33,224 nucleotides of DNA from Desulfobacteraceae bacterium (GTDB taxonomy: Bacteria; Desulfobacterota; DSM-4660; Desulfatiglandales; B25-G16): positions 1-33,224 of the forward strand of contig JAUWZV010000012.1 in NCBI GenBank assembly GCA_030615105.1, given 5' to 3'. The translations under genes were made by a program, and so were the position numbers. Shown one piece after another: positions 7,351 to 15,932 of this stretch (position 1 is the stretch's first letter; every line of letters starts with the position of its first letter). The notes under the pieces were generated by a model, which was given only the letters and a program-made list of their open reading frames with translations, did not search any database and was not told the origin of the DNA.

Positions 7351-7398
7351 GCAAGTAAGGAGTACGGCGACAAGGGACTGTCTAACAAAGTCATCAAC

Positions 7399-7617
7399 AT
7401 GGATATATCCACCGTTAAAATAGGCAATCCTAAAGACAGAGTGAAGTTGAAGAAAGGCCTCGCTGGGGAGAGTAACATCTATATACAGGTAGCTAAGGAG
7501 AACAACCTTATAGTTCTGGCAGGTACCGATCTTCATAACAACATTGAGGATATCGGAAGGTTCCTTCTGCCCTTTGAGGTGTTTGAAAGCCTGAAATACA
7601 AGGGCAATCAGGGATGA
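7399..7617 (+). CDS. Hypothetical 72-residue protein
   Basis: A short soluble protein beginning MDISTVKIGNPKD, with a hydrophobic NNLIVLAGTDLHNNIEDIG stretch that loosely recalls the end of PHP-type domains. No clear ribosome binding site precedes the ATG, so it may be a remnant of a larger gene. It ends 24-50 bases before the radical SAM gene. Unrecognised, low confidence. Confidence 0.4.
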   Translation: MDISTVKIGNPKDRVKLKKGLAGESNIYIQVAKENNLIVLAGTDLHNNIEDIGRFLLPFEVFESLKYKGNQG

Positions 7618-7668
7618 CTTCCAGGGCCCTTTATAAGTATAGTGTTTCGAGAACTCGTGGAGAATAAA

Positions 7669-8958
7669 ATGGGTATAGACCCATTATCCGTAAAACCATT
7701 TGAGATTTGCTCTATCAGGCCCCCTACTGAGAACTATAGCCTCACCTTCAGGCTCACGGGAAATTGTTACTGGAACAAATGCTGGTTCTGTCCGGTGTAC
7801 AAGTTGGGAGCACGTTTCTCAAAACGGGGCATTGAAGAGGTAAAAGAAGACATCAGAAGGGCAAAGTTAATCGATGATTTGCTGTCCGAACAGGGCATTA
7901 GCAACAGCCCATACTCTTATGCAGGACATAGCCGCATTACTGAGCTGGCCTATAGGATAAAACAGGCAAAGCATGAAGCCGGCCATAGAGAGGAATACCA
8001 TGACGAAAAGGCGCCGGAGGATCTTGATCCCGGATTGGCATGGTTTCTCCCATGGTTCAAGGATAAACCAACCCTGGAGGACAGTCTAAACCATGTCATG
8101 TCCTGGCGGATGGGAGGGGGCAAAACCTGTTTTATGGGTGATTCTGATTCCCTGATCTTAAAGCCAGACTTTATTACTGAGACAATAGATCAGATAAAAA
8201 TAAACTTTCCATCGATTCAGCGGTTCACTGTGTATGGCAGAACAAGATCTGCTGCAAGGATCCGAAAGTTGGATGAATTAAAGGCCTATCGCAAGGCCGG
8301 GCTTGACAGGGTTCATCTTGGCCTGGAGAGCGGTTCTGATGCTGTTCTCAAGTTCGTTAACAAGGGCGTAACCAGAGATGAGCACATCGAGGGGGGACTC
8401 AAGACAAGGGAGGCAGGACTTTCATGCTCTGTGTACGTGATGCCAGGGCTTGGAGGGGTAAGGTGGTCGGAAGAGCATGCACATGATACGGCCGATGTGT
8501 TAACAAGGATTTCACCTGACTACATAAGGCTGAGGACCCTCCAGGTGTTCCCGCAGACCCCTCTTGATGAGGCCATGCGCAATGGGGAGTTCATAGAGGC
8601 CAGCGAGGAGCAGATTGTCAGGGAGGTCAGAATAATGGTGGAGGAAATTGACGCAGACACAGAGATAATCAGCGACAGCGCTTCTAACCTGCTCAACATA
8701 AATGGAAGACTGCCTGATGACAGAGCAGCTATGCTTGGAAATATTGATCAATACCTGACCCTTTCTAAGAGGGAAAAACTACTTTTCAGTCTTGAATCGA
8801 GGCTTCGTTCCTTTGCAGGGCAGTATGGCAAGCTGACAAGAGATATATCAAACGCGTTAGGCCCATTTATAAAAAATGGCGGACTGGATTATTCAGCCAT
8901 TTCGGATACAAAGATAGGGGATATTATAAGATTGATACACTCAAAGCTTATGCCATAA
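7669..8958 (+). CDS. Radical SAM protein
   Basis: This 429-residue enzyme has an iron-sulfur/SAM site with three Cys in CYWNKCWFC (about residues 33-41), spaced CX4CX2C rather than the usual CX3CX2C. It also has the Elp3/HemN-type TIM-barrel segments: a GDSDSLILKPDF strand, RFTVYGRTRSA, HLGLESGSDAVLKFVNKG, and a late Q-rich VFPQTPLDEAMRNGE. An insertion of about 60 residues separates the cluster motif from the second strand. The ATG at 7669 is preferred over the GTG at 7642 because GTGGAG precedes it. It is transcribed alone, and no partner peptide or substrate gene is obvious. Confidence 0.85.
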   Translation: MGIDPLSVKPFEICSIRPPTENYSLTFRLTGNCYWNKCWFCPVYKLGARFSKRGIEEVKEDIRRAKLIDDLLSEQGISNSPYSYAGHSRITELAYRIKQAKHEAGHREEYHDEKAPEDLDPGLAWFLPWFKDKPTLEDSLNHVMSWRMGGGKTCFMGDSDSLILKPDFITETIDQIKINFPSIQRFTVYGRTRSAARIRKLDELKAYRKAGLDRVHLGLESGSDAVLKFVNKGVTRDEHIEGGLKTREAGLSCSVYVMPGLGGVRWSEEHAHDTADVLTRISPDYIRLRTLQVFPQTPLDEAMRNGEFIEASEEQIVREVRIMVEEIDADTEIISDSASNLLNINGRLPDDRAAMLGNIDQYLTLSKREKLLFSLESRLRSFAGQYGKLTRDISNALGPFIKNGGLDYSAISDTKIGDIIRLIHSKLMP

Positions 8959-9051
8959 TCCTCCTTTTTTCATTGCAAGGGACACAATATGAAAACTCAC
9001 AGGGTCAATCACTAAGTTCAGTTGAAAATTAAAGAGGGCTATCAGAAATAT

Positions 9052-10158
9052 TTATATATCCCTTGCTGCCCGCCAGAGCAGTATAAATGTTGTAACCCCT
9101 AAAACCATGTTTGGTATCCAAATGGCCAGGAAAGGGTTTAATTTACCTGTTTCTCCCAAACTATCTGTGGCTGATAGCAAGATATAGTATATTACAAATA
9201 TAACAATACTTAAGGCAATCCCCCAAGATCTCCCTTTTGCTGTCATCATTAAACCCAGGGGGAGCCCAATAAGGCCCAAAAGCAAACACGCAAAAGGAAT
9301 CGAGAATTTACGCCATAATTCTAAGGTCAAGATATTGTGTCTAACTGTCCCTTTTTTGATTTTTTTAAGTTGATCCTTAAGCTCAAATATAGACATCTCC
9401 CTTTCGCCTTTCATCCGTGAAGAGAATCTCTTCATTATATCAGAAAGCCCTATATTTAAGTCATAGGACTTAAATCGCAGTATTCTGGATGTATCTAATT
9501 CCTTACTTACCATAAAAACAGATCCATTAGTGAGGTGCAGATTGATGGACATCTGTTTTGGGTTTGAACTTATCCTTCCTTGCCGGGCAATGATGGTGTT
9601 GGAAAGGTCTGGATCTCTTTCATCAAATATAAATACCCCTTCCATTGATCGGTCTCGATCCGATATATGATTGGCATATAATACTATGTTGGGGATACTG
9701 TCATTGAATATGCCTTGCTTGATTCCAATACTTATGTTAGACTTAGCTACCTCAAAAAGGAGCCTTGCCATGGAATAATTTCCAACAGGAAGAAGGTAAA
9801 TGGCTATAAGGGAGGCAAAAAGGTAGCTGATTATAGAAAATGTGACTACTGGAGGAAGTATCTGGTACAGACTTATTCCAGATGACTTTAAGTCAATTAT
9901 CTCATTGTCTTCATTAAGCCTGGAAAAGGCAATCAGGGAGGCCAAAAGGGTTGCCATGGGCAACGTAAAAAACAGAACGTAGGGCAAAGTATAGAGGGTT
10001 ATTAGCAGAACTTGTGATAGGCGGATACCATGATTGACCATCCATTCGGTTAGCTGTAATATCCTGCCAGCAAGCACAATAAAGGTGAATACAATAAGGC
10101 TGGTGGTAAAATTAGGGATCATCTCCTTAAAGATATAGATGTTTATAATCTTTTTCAT
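9052..10158 (-). CDS. lptF: LptF/LptG-family LPS export permease
   Basis: This 368-residue protein has the YjgP/YjgQ-family layout: three N-terminal membrane helices, a periplasmic beta-jellyroll-like domain of about 150 residues (containing GIFNDSIPNIVLYA, near residue 150), and three C-terminal helices, with TLELWRKFSIPFACLLLGLIG near 275-295. In the LptB2FG complex it extracts LPS from the inner membrane. The GIF...I.LY motif fits LptF somewhat better than LptG, but the two are hard to separate. No second permease lies next to it in the window. It runs opposite to both neighbours. Confidence 0.88.
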   Translation of the reverse strand: MKKIINIYIFKEMIPNFTTSLIVFTFIVLAGRILQLTEWMVNHGIRLSQVLLITLYTLPYVLFFTLPMATLLASLIAFSRLNEDNEIIDLKSSGISLYQILPPVVTFSIISYLFASLIAIYLLPVGNYSMARLLFEVAKSNISIGIKQGIFNDSIPNIVLYANHISDRDRSMEGVFIFDERDPDLSNTIIARQGRISSNPKQMSINLHLTNGSVFMVSKELDTSRILRFKSYDLNIGLSDIMKRFSSRMKGEREMSIFELKDQLKKIKKGTVRHNILTLELWRKFSIPFACLLLGLIGLPLGLMMTAKGRSWGIALSIVIFVIYYILLSATDSLGETGKLNPFLAIWIPNMVLGVTTFILLWRAARDI

Positions 10159-10351
10159 AAGTCTTTTAAAGATTGCCTAATTTCTCCTGCCTCGGTTTTT
10201 AAGTAATCATAAAAGATAGCAAAATATTTTAATCCGCCTGTGGCGGACCATCCAGTTAAGGAAAGAACACCTTGAAAATTAAATTAAAAATAACCCAATG
10301 TCAATCTCTGGTTCAGTTATATAAACCCTAACATTGCAGGGATTTTATTGT

Positions 10352-11236
10352 ATGAAGATGGCAACTGTGAAAATTCTACTTATTAGTGTCTTATTGATTA
10401 TTGGATTTGTTGATGTTTCTTTGTCCCAATCACCTGAAGCAAAGCAATCGTCCGACTGCCTTGATCAGACCATCCAGGCAAAAGGTGGCAAGGCCGAAAA
10501 AGTAGAACTCGATAAGGGCTATTGCAAGGGATATATTACAGACACAAAAAGCATTCTAACCTCGCCATTACGTTGGGAGCGGGCTGATTGGATGAAGGCC
10601 TCGCTGATCGCAGGGATAACCCTCGGATTATATGCCTGTGATGAAAATACGCAAGATTGGGTTCAAGAAAACCGGAACGATACCAGTGACGATATAGCAA
10701 GGTTTGCAAAGATTTTCGGCGACGGCAAGTACACCCTTCCACCTTTAGCAGGACTCTTTCTTTATGGCCACTTTTCTGAAAATTCAAAGGCCCGGAGGGT
10801 TGCCTTGCTGAGTTTAGAAAGTTATGTAGTCTCCGGTTTTTTTACCCTCTCAATAAAGTTTGCTGGACACAGACACAGGCCCGGTGAAGCAGATTCACCG
10901 TATGTATGGGATGGTCCAGGTCTTTATAGAGAGAATCAGTCCTTTCCTTCAGGCCATGCACAATCTGCCTTTTCAATAGCTACTGTTATAGCATCGGAAT
11001 ATAGTGACATCGAAGTTATTCCTCCGTTGGCCTATGGTCTTGCAACGTTAACTGCTCTGTCCAGGGTTAATGACAATGCTCACTGGTCTTCAGACGTATT
11101 TTTTAGCTCTGCTCTTAGTTATTTTACTGCCAAGGCAATTATTCGCAGACATAAAAAAGACAAAGGCAATAATCTTATTGTACTTCCTTTAATAGACAGC
11201 AAATATACAGGCTTATTATTATCCTATCAATTTTGA
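10352..11236 (+). CDS. PAP2-superfamily phosphatase with signal peptide
   Basis: All three PAP2 signatures are present: KX6RP (in KFAGHRHRP), PSGH, and SRX5HX3D (SRVNDNAHWSSD). The N-terminus is a signal peptide or anchor (about residues 1-24, ending VSLSQ), followed by a soluble stretch with two Cys. Members hydrolyse phosphate from lipids such as undecaprenyl diphosphate, phosphatidylglycerophosphate or lipid A. The substrate here is unknown. The ATG at 10352 is chosen because the signal peptide begins there; a TTG at 10334 is possible. It is followed by the complex hairpin at 11278-11361. Confidence 0.88.
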   Translation: MKMATVKILLISVLLIIGFVDVSLSQSPEAKQSSDCLDQTIQAKGGKAEKVELDKGYCKGYITDTKSILTSPLRWERADWMKASLIAGITLGLYACDENTQDWVQENRNDTSDDIARFAKIFGDGKYTLPPLAGLFLYGHFSENSKARRVALLSLESYVVSGFFTLSIKFAGHRHRPGEADSPYVWDGPGLYRENQSFPSGHAQSAFSIATVIASEYSDIEVIPPLAYGLATLTALSRVNDNAHWSSDVFFSSALSYFTAKAIIRRHKKDKGNNLIVLPLIDSKYTGLLLSYQF

Positions 11237-11277
11237 TCTGTCGTTCATTTAAAGGAACATGCTCAATAAAGCGTGGA

Positions 11278-11361
11278 AAATGTAAGGTCGGGTTTTATAC
11301 CCGACCTTAAACAGGTGGCATATTAATAAGCCTAAGGCTTATAAAATGCCACCCTACATTT
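11278..11361. repeat. Three-way-junction palindromic element
   Basis: Outer arms at 11278-11284 and 11355-11361 (AAATGTA/TACATTT) enclose two separate hairpins. One has perfect 10-base arms (11284-11293 with 11299-11308, AAGGTCGGGT). The other has arms at 11314-11321 and 11346-11353 (GGTGGCAT) with an inner stem at 11326-11332/11336-11342. There is no U-run, so it is not a standard terminator. It could be a small REP-like or MITE-like element. Confidence 0.7.
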
Positions 11362-11553
11362 GTATGTTGGTTCAGGTTTTATAACATACAATAAGTCCAC
11401 AGGATATTGAGGAATTACATTTAAAGGGTTTATTATTTTTTACCTTTGTGTAAAGTGCTAATATATTATTTCGGAATTTCTACAACTTATTTTGAATCAG
11501 AGAGCTTTTGATGTGGGGCGAAGCCCTAATTTCGGTAAGGGGGAATTATAAGG

Positions 11554-12519
11554 TTGCAGGATCTTCATAGAATATCAATTGTTGTGCCTTTATATAATGA
11601 GGAAGAGAACGTCATAGAACTGCACGATCGTATCAGCAATACTCTTGATTCCATCCAACTTACAGGTGAGATTATCTATGTGAATGACGGTAGCATAGAT
11701 GGGACATGGGAAAAACTGGAGGAAATTTCCGAATCAGATGACAGGATAGTGGCAATTTCATTTTCTCGCAACTACGGCCAGACAGCAGCTATGCAGGCCG
11801 GTTTCGAGGCAGCCAAGGGAGATGTGATTATCACCATTGACGGTGACCTTCAGAACGACCCTTCCGACATACCTCTTCTGTTGGAAAAGCTTTCTGAAGG
11901 TTACGATATCGTAAGCGGGTGGAGGGTGAACCGGCAGGACAGTACAGTGTCAAGAAAAATCCCCTCGAAGATTGCCAACTGGCTTATTGGACTGCTTACA
12001 GGGGTGAGGCTGCACGATTATGGATGTAGTTTGAAGGCCTATCGTGCTGAAGTTGTCAAAGAAATCCAGCTTTACGGTGAAATGCACCGTTTCATACCTG
12101 CTCTGGCCTCGATAGTGGGGTCCAAGGTTGCTGAGATTCCAGTAAAGCACCATGCCAGGACAAGGGGTGTTTCAAAATACGGGATATCAAGAACCCCCAA
12201 GGTTTTCTTAGACCTTTTACTGGTGCGGTTTCTTCTTCGATACAGGACTCGGCCCCTGCATATTCTTGGAGGTGCCGGACTTATCACGGGAGGTATCGGT
12301 TTCTTTATTGCCCTGTATCTAACCTTTCAAAAGATATTTTTCGGCGCCCAACTGGCAAAGCGACCCCTTCTTATTATGGCTGTTATGCTCATTCTTGCGG
12401 GGCTTCAACTGTTGACAACAGGTATCCTGGCCGACCTTGTGATGCGTACATACTTTGAGAGCCAGGGACGACATCCCTACTGGATAAGAGAGAAGATTGG
12501 CACAGGCATTGAGGATTGA
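11554..12519 (+). CDS. GT2 polyprenyl-phosphate glycosyltransferase (DPM1/ArnC-like)
   Basis: The 321-residue protein has an N-terminal GT-A domain (ISIVVPLYNEEENV at 7-20, VNDGSIDGT, RNYGQTAAMQAGF, and the metal-binding DGDLQNDP), then two C-terminal membrane helices (about 235-260 and 270-300). This is the layout of enzymes that transfer a sugar from a nucleotide donor to a polyprenyl phosphate at the cytoplasmic face. The start is TTG at 11554, after AAGGGGGAATTATAAGG; no better ATG precedes the fold. It overlaps the next gene by about 23 bases, implying coupled translation and a shared pathway with that flippase-like protein. Confidence 0.9.
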   Translation: MQDLHRISIVVPLYNEEENVIELHDRISNTLDSIQLTGEIIYVNDGSIDGTWEKLEEISESDDRIVAISFSRNYGQTAAMQAGFEAAKGDVIITIDGDLQNDPSDIPLLLEKLSEGYDIVSGWRVNRQDSTVSRKIPSKIANWLIGLLTGVRLHDYGCSLKAYRAEVVKEIQLYGEMHRFIPALASIVGSKVAEIPVKHHARTRGVSKYGISRTPKVFLDLLLVRFLLRYRTRPLHILGGAGLITGGIGFFIALYLTFQKIFFGAQLAKRPLLIMAVMLILAGLQLLTTGILADLVMRTYFESQGRHPYWIREKIGTGIED

Positions 12520-13420
12520 AAAGGTCTTCTATGCAGCGGTTTCCATCCTTATAGCCGTTGCAACCATCTTGTTTTTCACCCACACAGGAGATATTTTCCG
12601 GCCCCTTTCCATCTGGAAAAACTTCACCCTGCAAATCCTGCTCTGCGCATTCTGCCTTTATTTTGTCACCTATCTCCTCAGAGGATGGCGCTGGATGTTG
12701 CTCTTCAAAGTTCCCCTTCGGTCTTCTTCCCTGGCAGATTTTACAGGATTGGTGGCCATCCACACTGCTGCTGCCAACATTCTGCCCTTTAAAAGCGGAG
12801 AGGCGGCCTTCCCTGTCCTGATGATCAGGCGAGGCTATCCCATGACAAAAGGCATCATCTATCTTCTTGCAGGAAGGTTGATTGATGCAGCAGTGATGTT
12901 ATCTCTTGCACTAATCTTTTATGGGGGATTGGGGGGAGCTGTGCTGATATTAGTTTTCTGGTGTGTCGGGGTCTGGCTAAGAAGTCCTTTCCGCACTATG
13001 CTCTTTTGGTGTTTAAGGAAGAAAAGTTTCCGCGATAAACTTGAACCTCCGATAAACCATCTGGTCACTATGCCTATCAAAGAAGTGTTCTCCCTAACAG
13101 GGGTAACGCTTCTCATCTGGACAGTAAAGCTACTTGCCGTTGGCCAGCTCGTTTTTGGATTTTCAGGAAAGAACCTTCTGGACAGTACTGTTTGTGCCCT
13201 TGGAGCTGAACTTGCCTTTCTGCTGCCCTTTTCTGGTTGGCTCGGCCTTGGCAATTATGAGGCAGGCTGGCTCATGGTGTCAGAACTTACAGGGAAATTG
13301 GGAGTTGATGCGGCAGGATTGGCACTTTTCGCTCATTCATTCCTGCTTGGCTCGTCAATTCTTCTCGGAGGAGTTGCTCTTCTTTTTGAGGTAGTGAGAG
13401 GCTGGAGGAAAAGCACATAG
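12497..13420 (+). CDS. Flippase-like membrane protein (LPG synthase TM-region family)
   Basis: This 307-residue, roughly eight-helix membrane protein fits the lysylphosphatidylglycerol synthase transmembrane family (also called flippase-like domain): LRGWRWMLLFK near residue 55, then HTAAANILPFKSGEAAFPVLMIRR at about 90-112 and GRLIDAAVML. It begins at a TTG (12497, or 12509) within the end of the GT2 gene, so the pair is probably co-expressed. A role in moving the lipid-linked sugar across the membrane is inference. Its 3' end overlaps the convergent PAP2 gene by 66 bases. Confidence 0.8.
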   Translation: MAQALRIEKVFYAAVSILIAVATILFFTHTGDIFRPLSIWKNFTLQILLCAFCLYFVTYLLRGWRWMLLFKVPLRSSSLADFTGLVAIHTAAANILPFKSGEAAFPVLMIRRGYPMTKGIIYLLAGRLIDAAVMLSLALIFYGGLGGAVLILVFWCVGVWLRSPFRTMLFWCLRKKSFRDKLEPPINHLVTMPIKEVFSLTGVTLLIWTVKLLAVGQLVFGFSGKNLLDSTVCALGAELAFLLPFSGWLGLGNYEAGWLMVSELTGKLGVDAAGLALFAHSFLLGSSILLGGVALLFEVVRGWRKST

Positions 13421-14089
13421 TGTGCCAATAATGGCTCCAGTAAAGACATCGGAAGGCCAATGATCGCCTGTATAGACCCTTGCAAATGCTGTTAAAAAGG
13501 CCAGCACCATAAGGATAGGCCAGAGTTTTTTCGTTTTTGTGAATAGAGCAAAGGCAGAGAGCGCAAAAGCAGTGGCCGCATGACCGGAGGGGAAAGAAAG
13601 GTAACGCCAACTGAAACCGCTATCCTTAAAAGGCCCAAATAAAAACCATCCCTCCTCTGCCGTCTCTAACATAGGCCGTCCACGGACAAAGAGGACCTTC
13701 AGAAGATCAACTGCGACTCCGGCTACAACCATCGCCGCCACAGTGCCGAGAAACCACCGGGCAATATTCTCTTTCTGGCAGGTTGCTGCAATGTAATATC
13801 CACATATAAAAAAAGAAAAGGCGACCTTCCCGTCACCATAATCGTTTCCTGCTTTTGAAAGAATCCTCCAGAAATCCCCTTCAATAGATACCAAAACAGC
13901 AATGATCCTTTTATCCAACCATATAAAGGCAGCAAGGAGGGCCACCGTTAAGACTATGAATTTTACAGAAATACATTTTCTCAAAGAACTCTTGTCGCCA
14001 AATGCCCCCACATAGCCATCTTCCCATATCCTCCAGACCATAAAGGCAAAAAGAATGTACATCACATAGATAGGAACATTTATGAACAT
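13355..14089 (-). CDS. PAP2-superfamily membrane phosphatase
   Basis: This 244-residue membrane protein has about five helices and the three PAP2 motifs: KX6RP in KVLFVRGRP, PSGH in SFPSGHAATAF, and the His/Asp motif in ARVYTGDHWPSD (Ala in place of the usual first Ser). Its ATG follows the stop of the ArnT-like gene directly (TAG then ATG), so the two are one operon. A likely role is dephosphorylation of the undecaprenyl carrier released or used by the neighbouring transferases, or of lipid A. It overlaps the convergent flippase gene by 66 bases. Confidence 0.88.
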   Translation of the reverse strand: MFINVPIYVMYILFAFMVWRIWEDGYVGAFGDKSSLRKCISVKFIVLTVALLAAFIWLDKRIIAVLVSIEGDFWRILSKAGNDYGDGKVAFSFFICGYYIAATCQKENIARWFLGTVAAMVVAGVAVDLLKVLFVRGRPMLETAEEGWFLFGPFKDSGFSWRYLSFPSGHAATAFALSAFALFTKTKKLWPILMVLAFLTAFARVYTGDHWPSDVFTGAIIGTLCAFPPASHYLKKKSNSSEKN

Positions 14090-15691
14090 CTATTCCCCTT
14101 CCTCTCTAAATTCGACCACCTGTACCCTGTCGTCCTTATCGTAGCCTTCCCACAAGACAGTATGCTTAACAGAGTGGGGAAGATCGGCGAGTGGTGAATC
14201 GGAGTCGTTTGAACGCAGCCATAGACGGAGCACCTTTTCTTTGGACAGCTTGCTGAAGACCTTCCCGGCGTTTTCGAGAATGGGAAGGCGTTTTTGCGCA
14301 TAAAAGATAACCGCTGACTGTTCATGTTTATAAAGAGCTGAAGGCGCCTCGGAAAGGTATTTCCCTGCAATCTGCGGCTGGTAAATTCCGGAGTAGAGAT
14401 AGGCTGCTGCTAAGAGAACAGACAGGAAAGCCCCGGCCCGAAACATCTGAAGCCAGGGTAAAAGGAACTCCCTTTTTATGTATGTTTTGAAGGCGGTAAA
14501 GAGAGTGATTATGCCGACAACGACCATAGTAGCTGCAAGGGGCTTGAGAGAGAGGGGAAGCCCTGTAGAAACGTATTTCCACAGGAAAACTGCCGCTCCG
14601 ATCTCGATGAATCCCTGAATCGCCAATACTGCTCTGGTGCTCACAGAAAGCCCTCTTGATGTTGCAGCAGCTTGACCAATCAACAGGCATAATCCGGGGT
14701 AAGAAGCAAGTATGTAATGGTGGAGCTTGTTGGCAGCCACACCATAAAAGAGTATAATCGTTGCCGACCAGATAACCATCGCCTTGATCATGCTGGTGGT
14801 GGGAAAGTCGTTGCCTAAAAGCCTTGCAAAGATCTTCCCCCAAAGAGGGTGCCACAGCCAGAAGCCTACAGCAAGGACAGGGATGTAAACAGACCAGAAG
14901 GAGTAGGGATGGTAGGCAATGCTTCCTGTGAAGCGGGCAAGAGTATTTTTGTAAAAGAATTCCTGAAGAAACAGATCACCGTGTATATAGACCATCGCAC
15001 CATACCAAGGAAGGACAATAACAACAAAAATCACAGGGCCAACATTTCTCCAGGCCCGGCCAATAAACTTAATGAGTCCCTTCCATCCTTTGAGCCAGAG
15101 TACGCACACCATAGCTGCCAAACAGGGAAGGAGAATGCCCACAGGCCCTTTTGCCATGACGGCAAGGGCTGCACAGCCCCAAGAGAGAGCTATTTTCCTT
15201 TTATTCACCTGTAGCCCTGTAAGGCCGGCTCCCTCAATAAGAAGAAGAAAGGAAAGAAACATGAACAGGACGAGGATCATTTCTGGAACCGCAGCCCTGG
15301 CCTCAATAAAAACATGGATGTTTGTGCACCAGACAAGCATGGCCCACCAGCCAGTTCCCTTACTTATACGGCTCTCCCCCCACCAGAAGAGGACAGCCCC
15401 TATAGCCAGGGCCGCGAGAAAAGATGGAAGTCTCGCTGCAAAGGCCCCTGGTCCAAATATCTTCATAAATGGTAGCATGAAGTAATAGAGTAATGGGGGT
15501 TTTATGAGTCGCGGTTCCCCGTTAAACATAGGTGTCAAGAAATGCCCTGAAGAAAGCATTCCCCATGCCGCCGAGGCATTACGTCCCTCATCCGGGCCTG
15601 TAAGGGGAAGGATGCAGAGCCCTGTTCCAAGTAAAACAGCAGCTATAATAAGAAGTGGTAAAAAGTGAGATCGCCACTTAGAGTAAATCAA
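14090..15691 (-). CDS. ArnT-like glycosyltransferase (GT83/GT39-type, GT-C fold)
   Basis: This 533-residue integral membrane protein has about 12 hydrophobic segments. The first loop carries GPDEGRNASAAWGML and, after it, FNGEPRLIKPPLLYYF, the acidic and KPP signatures of ArnT/PMT enzymes, which take a sugar from an undecaprenyl-phosphate donor and transfer it to lipid A or another acceptor at the periplasmic side. A soluble C-terminal part of about 100 residues follows the membrane domain. The start is a TTG at 15691, with no strong ribosome binding site. It lies in an operon with the PAP2 gene and beside a GT2/flippase pair that could supply the donor. Confidence 0.88.
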   Translation of the reverse strand: MIYSKWRSHFLPLLIIAAVLLGTGLCILPLTGPDEGRNASAAWGMLSSGHFLTPMFNGEPRLIKPPLLYYFMLPFMKIFGPGAFAARLPSFLAALAIGAVLFWWGESRISKGTGWWAMLVWCTNIHVFIEARAAVPEMILVLFMFLSFLLLIEGAGLTGLQVNKRKIALSWGCAALAVMAKGPVGILLPCLAAMVCVLWLKGWKGLIKFIGRAWRNVGPVIFVVIVLPWYGAMVYIHGDLFLQEFFYKNTLARFTGSIAYHPYSFWSVYIPVLAVGFWLWHPLWGKIFARLLGNDFPTTSMIKAMVIWSATIILFYGVAANKLHHYILASYPGLCLLIGQAAATSRGLSVSTRAVLAIQGFIEIGAAVFLWKYVSTGLPLSLKPLAATMVVVGIITLFTAFKTYIKREFLLPWLQMFRAGAFLSVLLAAAYLYSGIYQPQIAGKYLSEAPSALYKHEQSAVIFYAQKRLPILENAGKVFSKLSKEKVLRLWLRSNDSDSPLADLPHSVKHTVLWEGYDKDDRVQVVEFREEGE

Positions 15692-15861
15692 TTTCTAAAT
15701 ATCTCCCATACTTAAGCATCTATGTAAAATGCAGGTCCTCTAAATCACTCATTGCTGATTATTGGTTTATAAAAACCTCTTCACAAAAAATTTAATTTAG
15801 GTAAAAGGCAGTTAGGTGTAAAGCAAAAAGATCATCTAAAGATCATAGGGCTCTCTTTATC

Positions 15862-15890
15862 TTGACCTAAAGAATCCATTAACTTATATT
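15862..15890 (+). promoter_or_regulatory. Sigma70-type promoter of guaA
   Basis: TTGACC at 15862-15867 and TATATT at 15885-15890 are separated by 17 bases, about 40 bases before the guaA start. The spacing and near-consensus elements make it a good candidate for housekeeping expression. Confidence 0.6.
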
Positions 15891-15932
15891 TTTTATTTTA
15901 TAGATACCATTCTTAAGAAAGAGATTTGAGTG

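Noticed and set aside
7377-7390. CTAACAAAG resembling an attC left box after the methyltransferase-like gene
   Set aside because: No pairing right arm or GTTRRRY core follows within 150 bases.
11278-11361. Intrinsic terminator for the upstream PAP2 gene
   Set aside because: The stems are strong, but no T-run follows either hairpin.
15072-15485. 137-residue + strand ORF inside the ArnT-like gene
   Set aside because: It is a shadow frame of a well-supported membrane transferase on the other strand.
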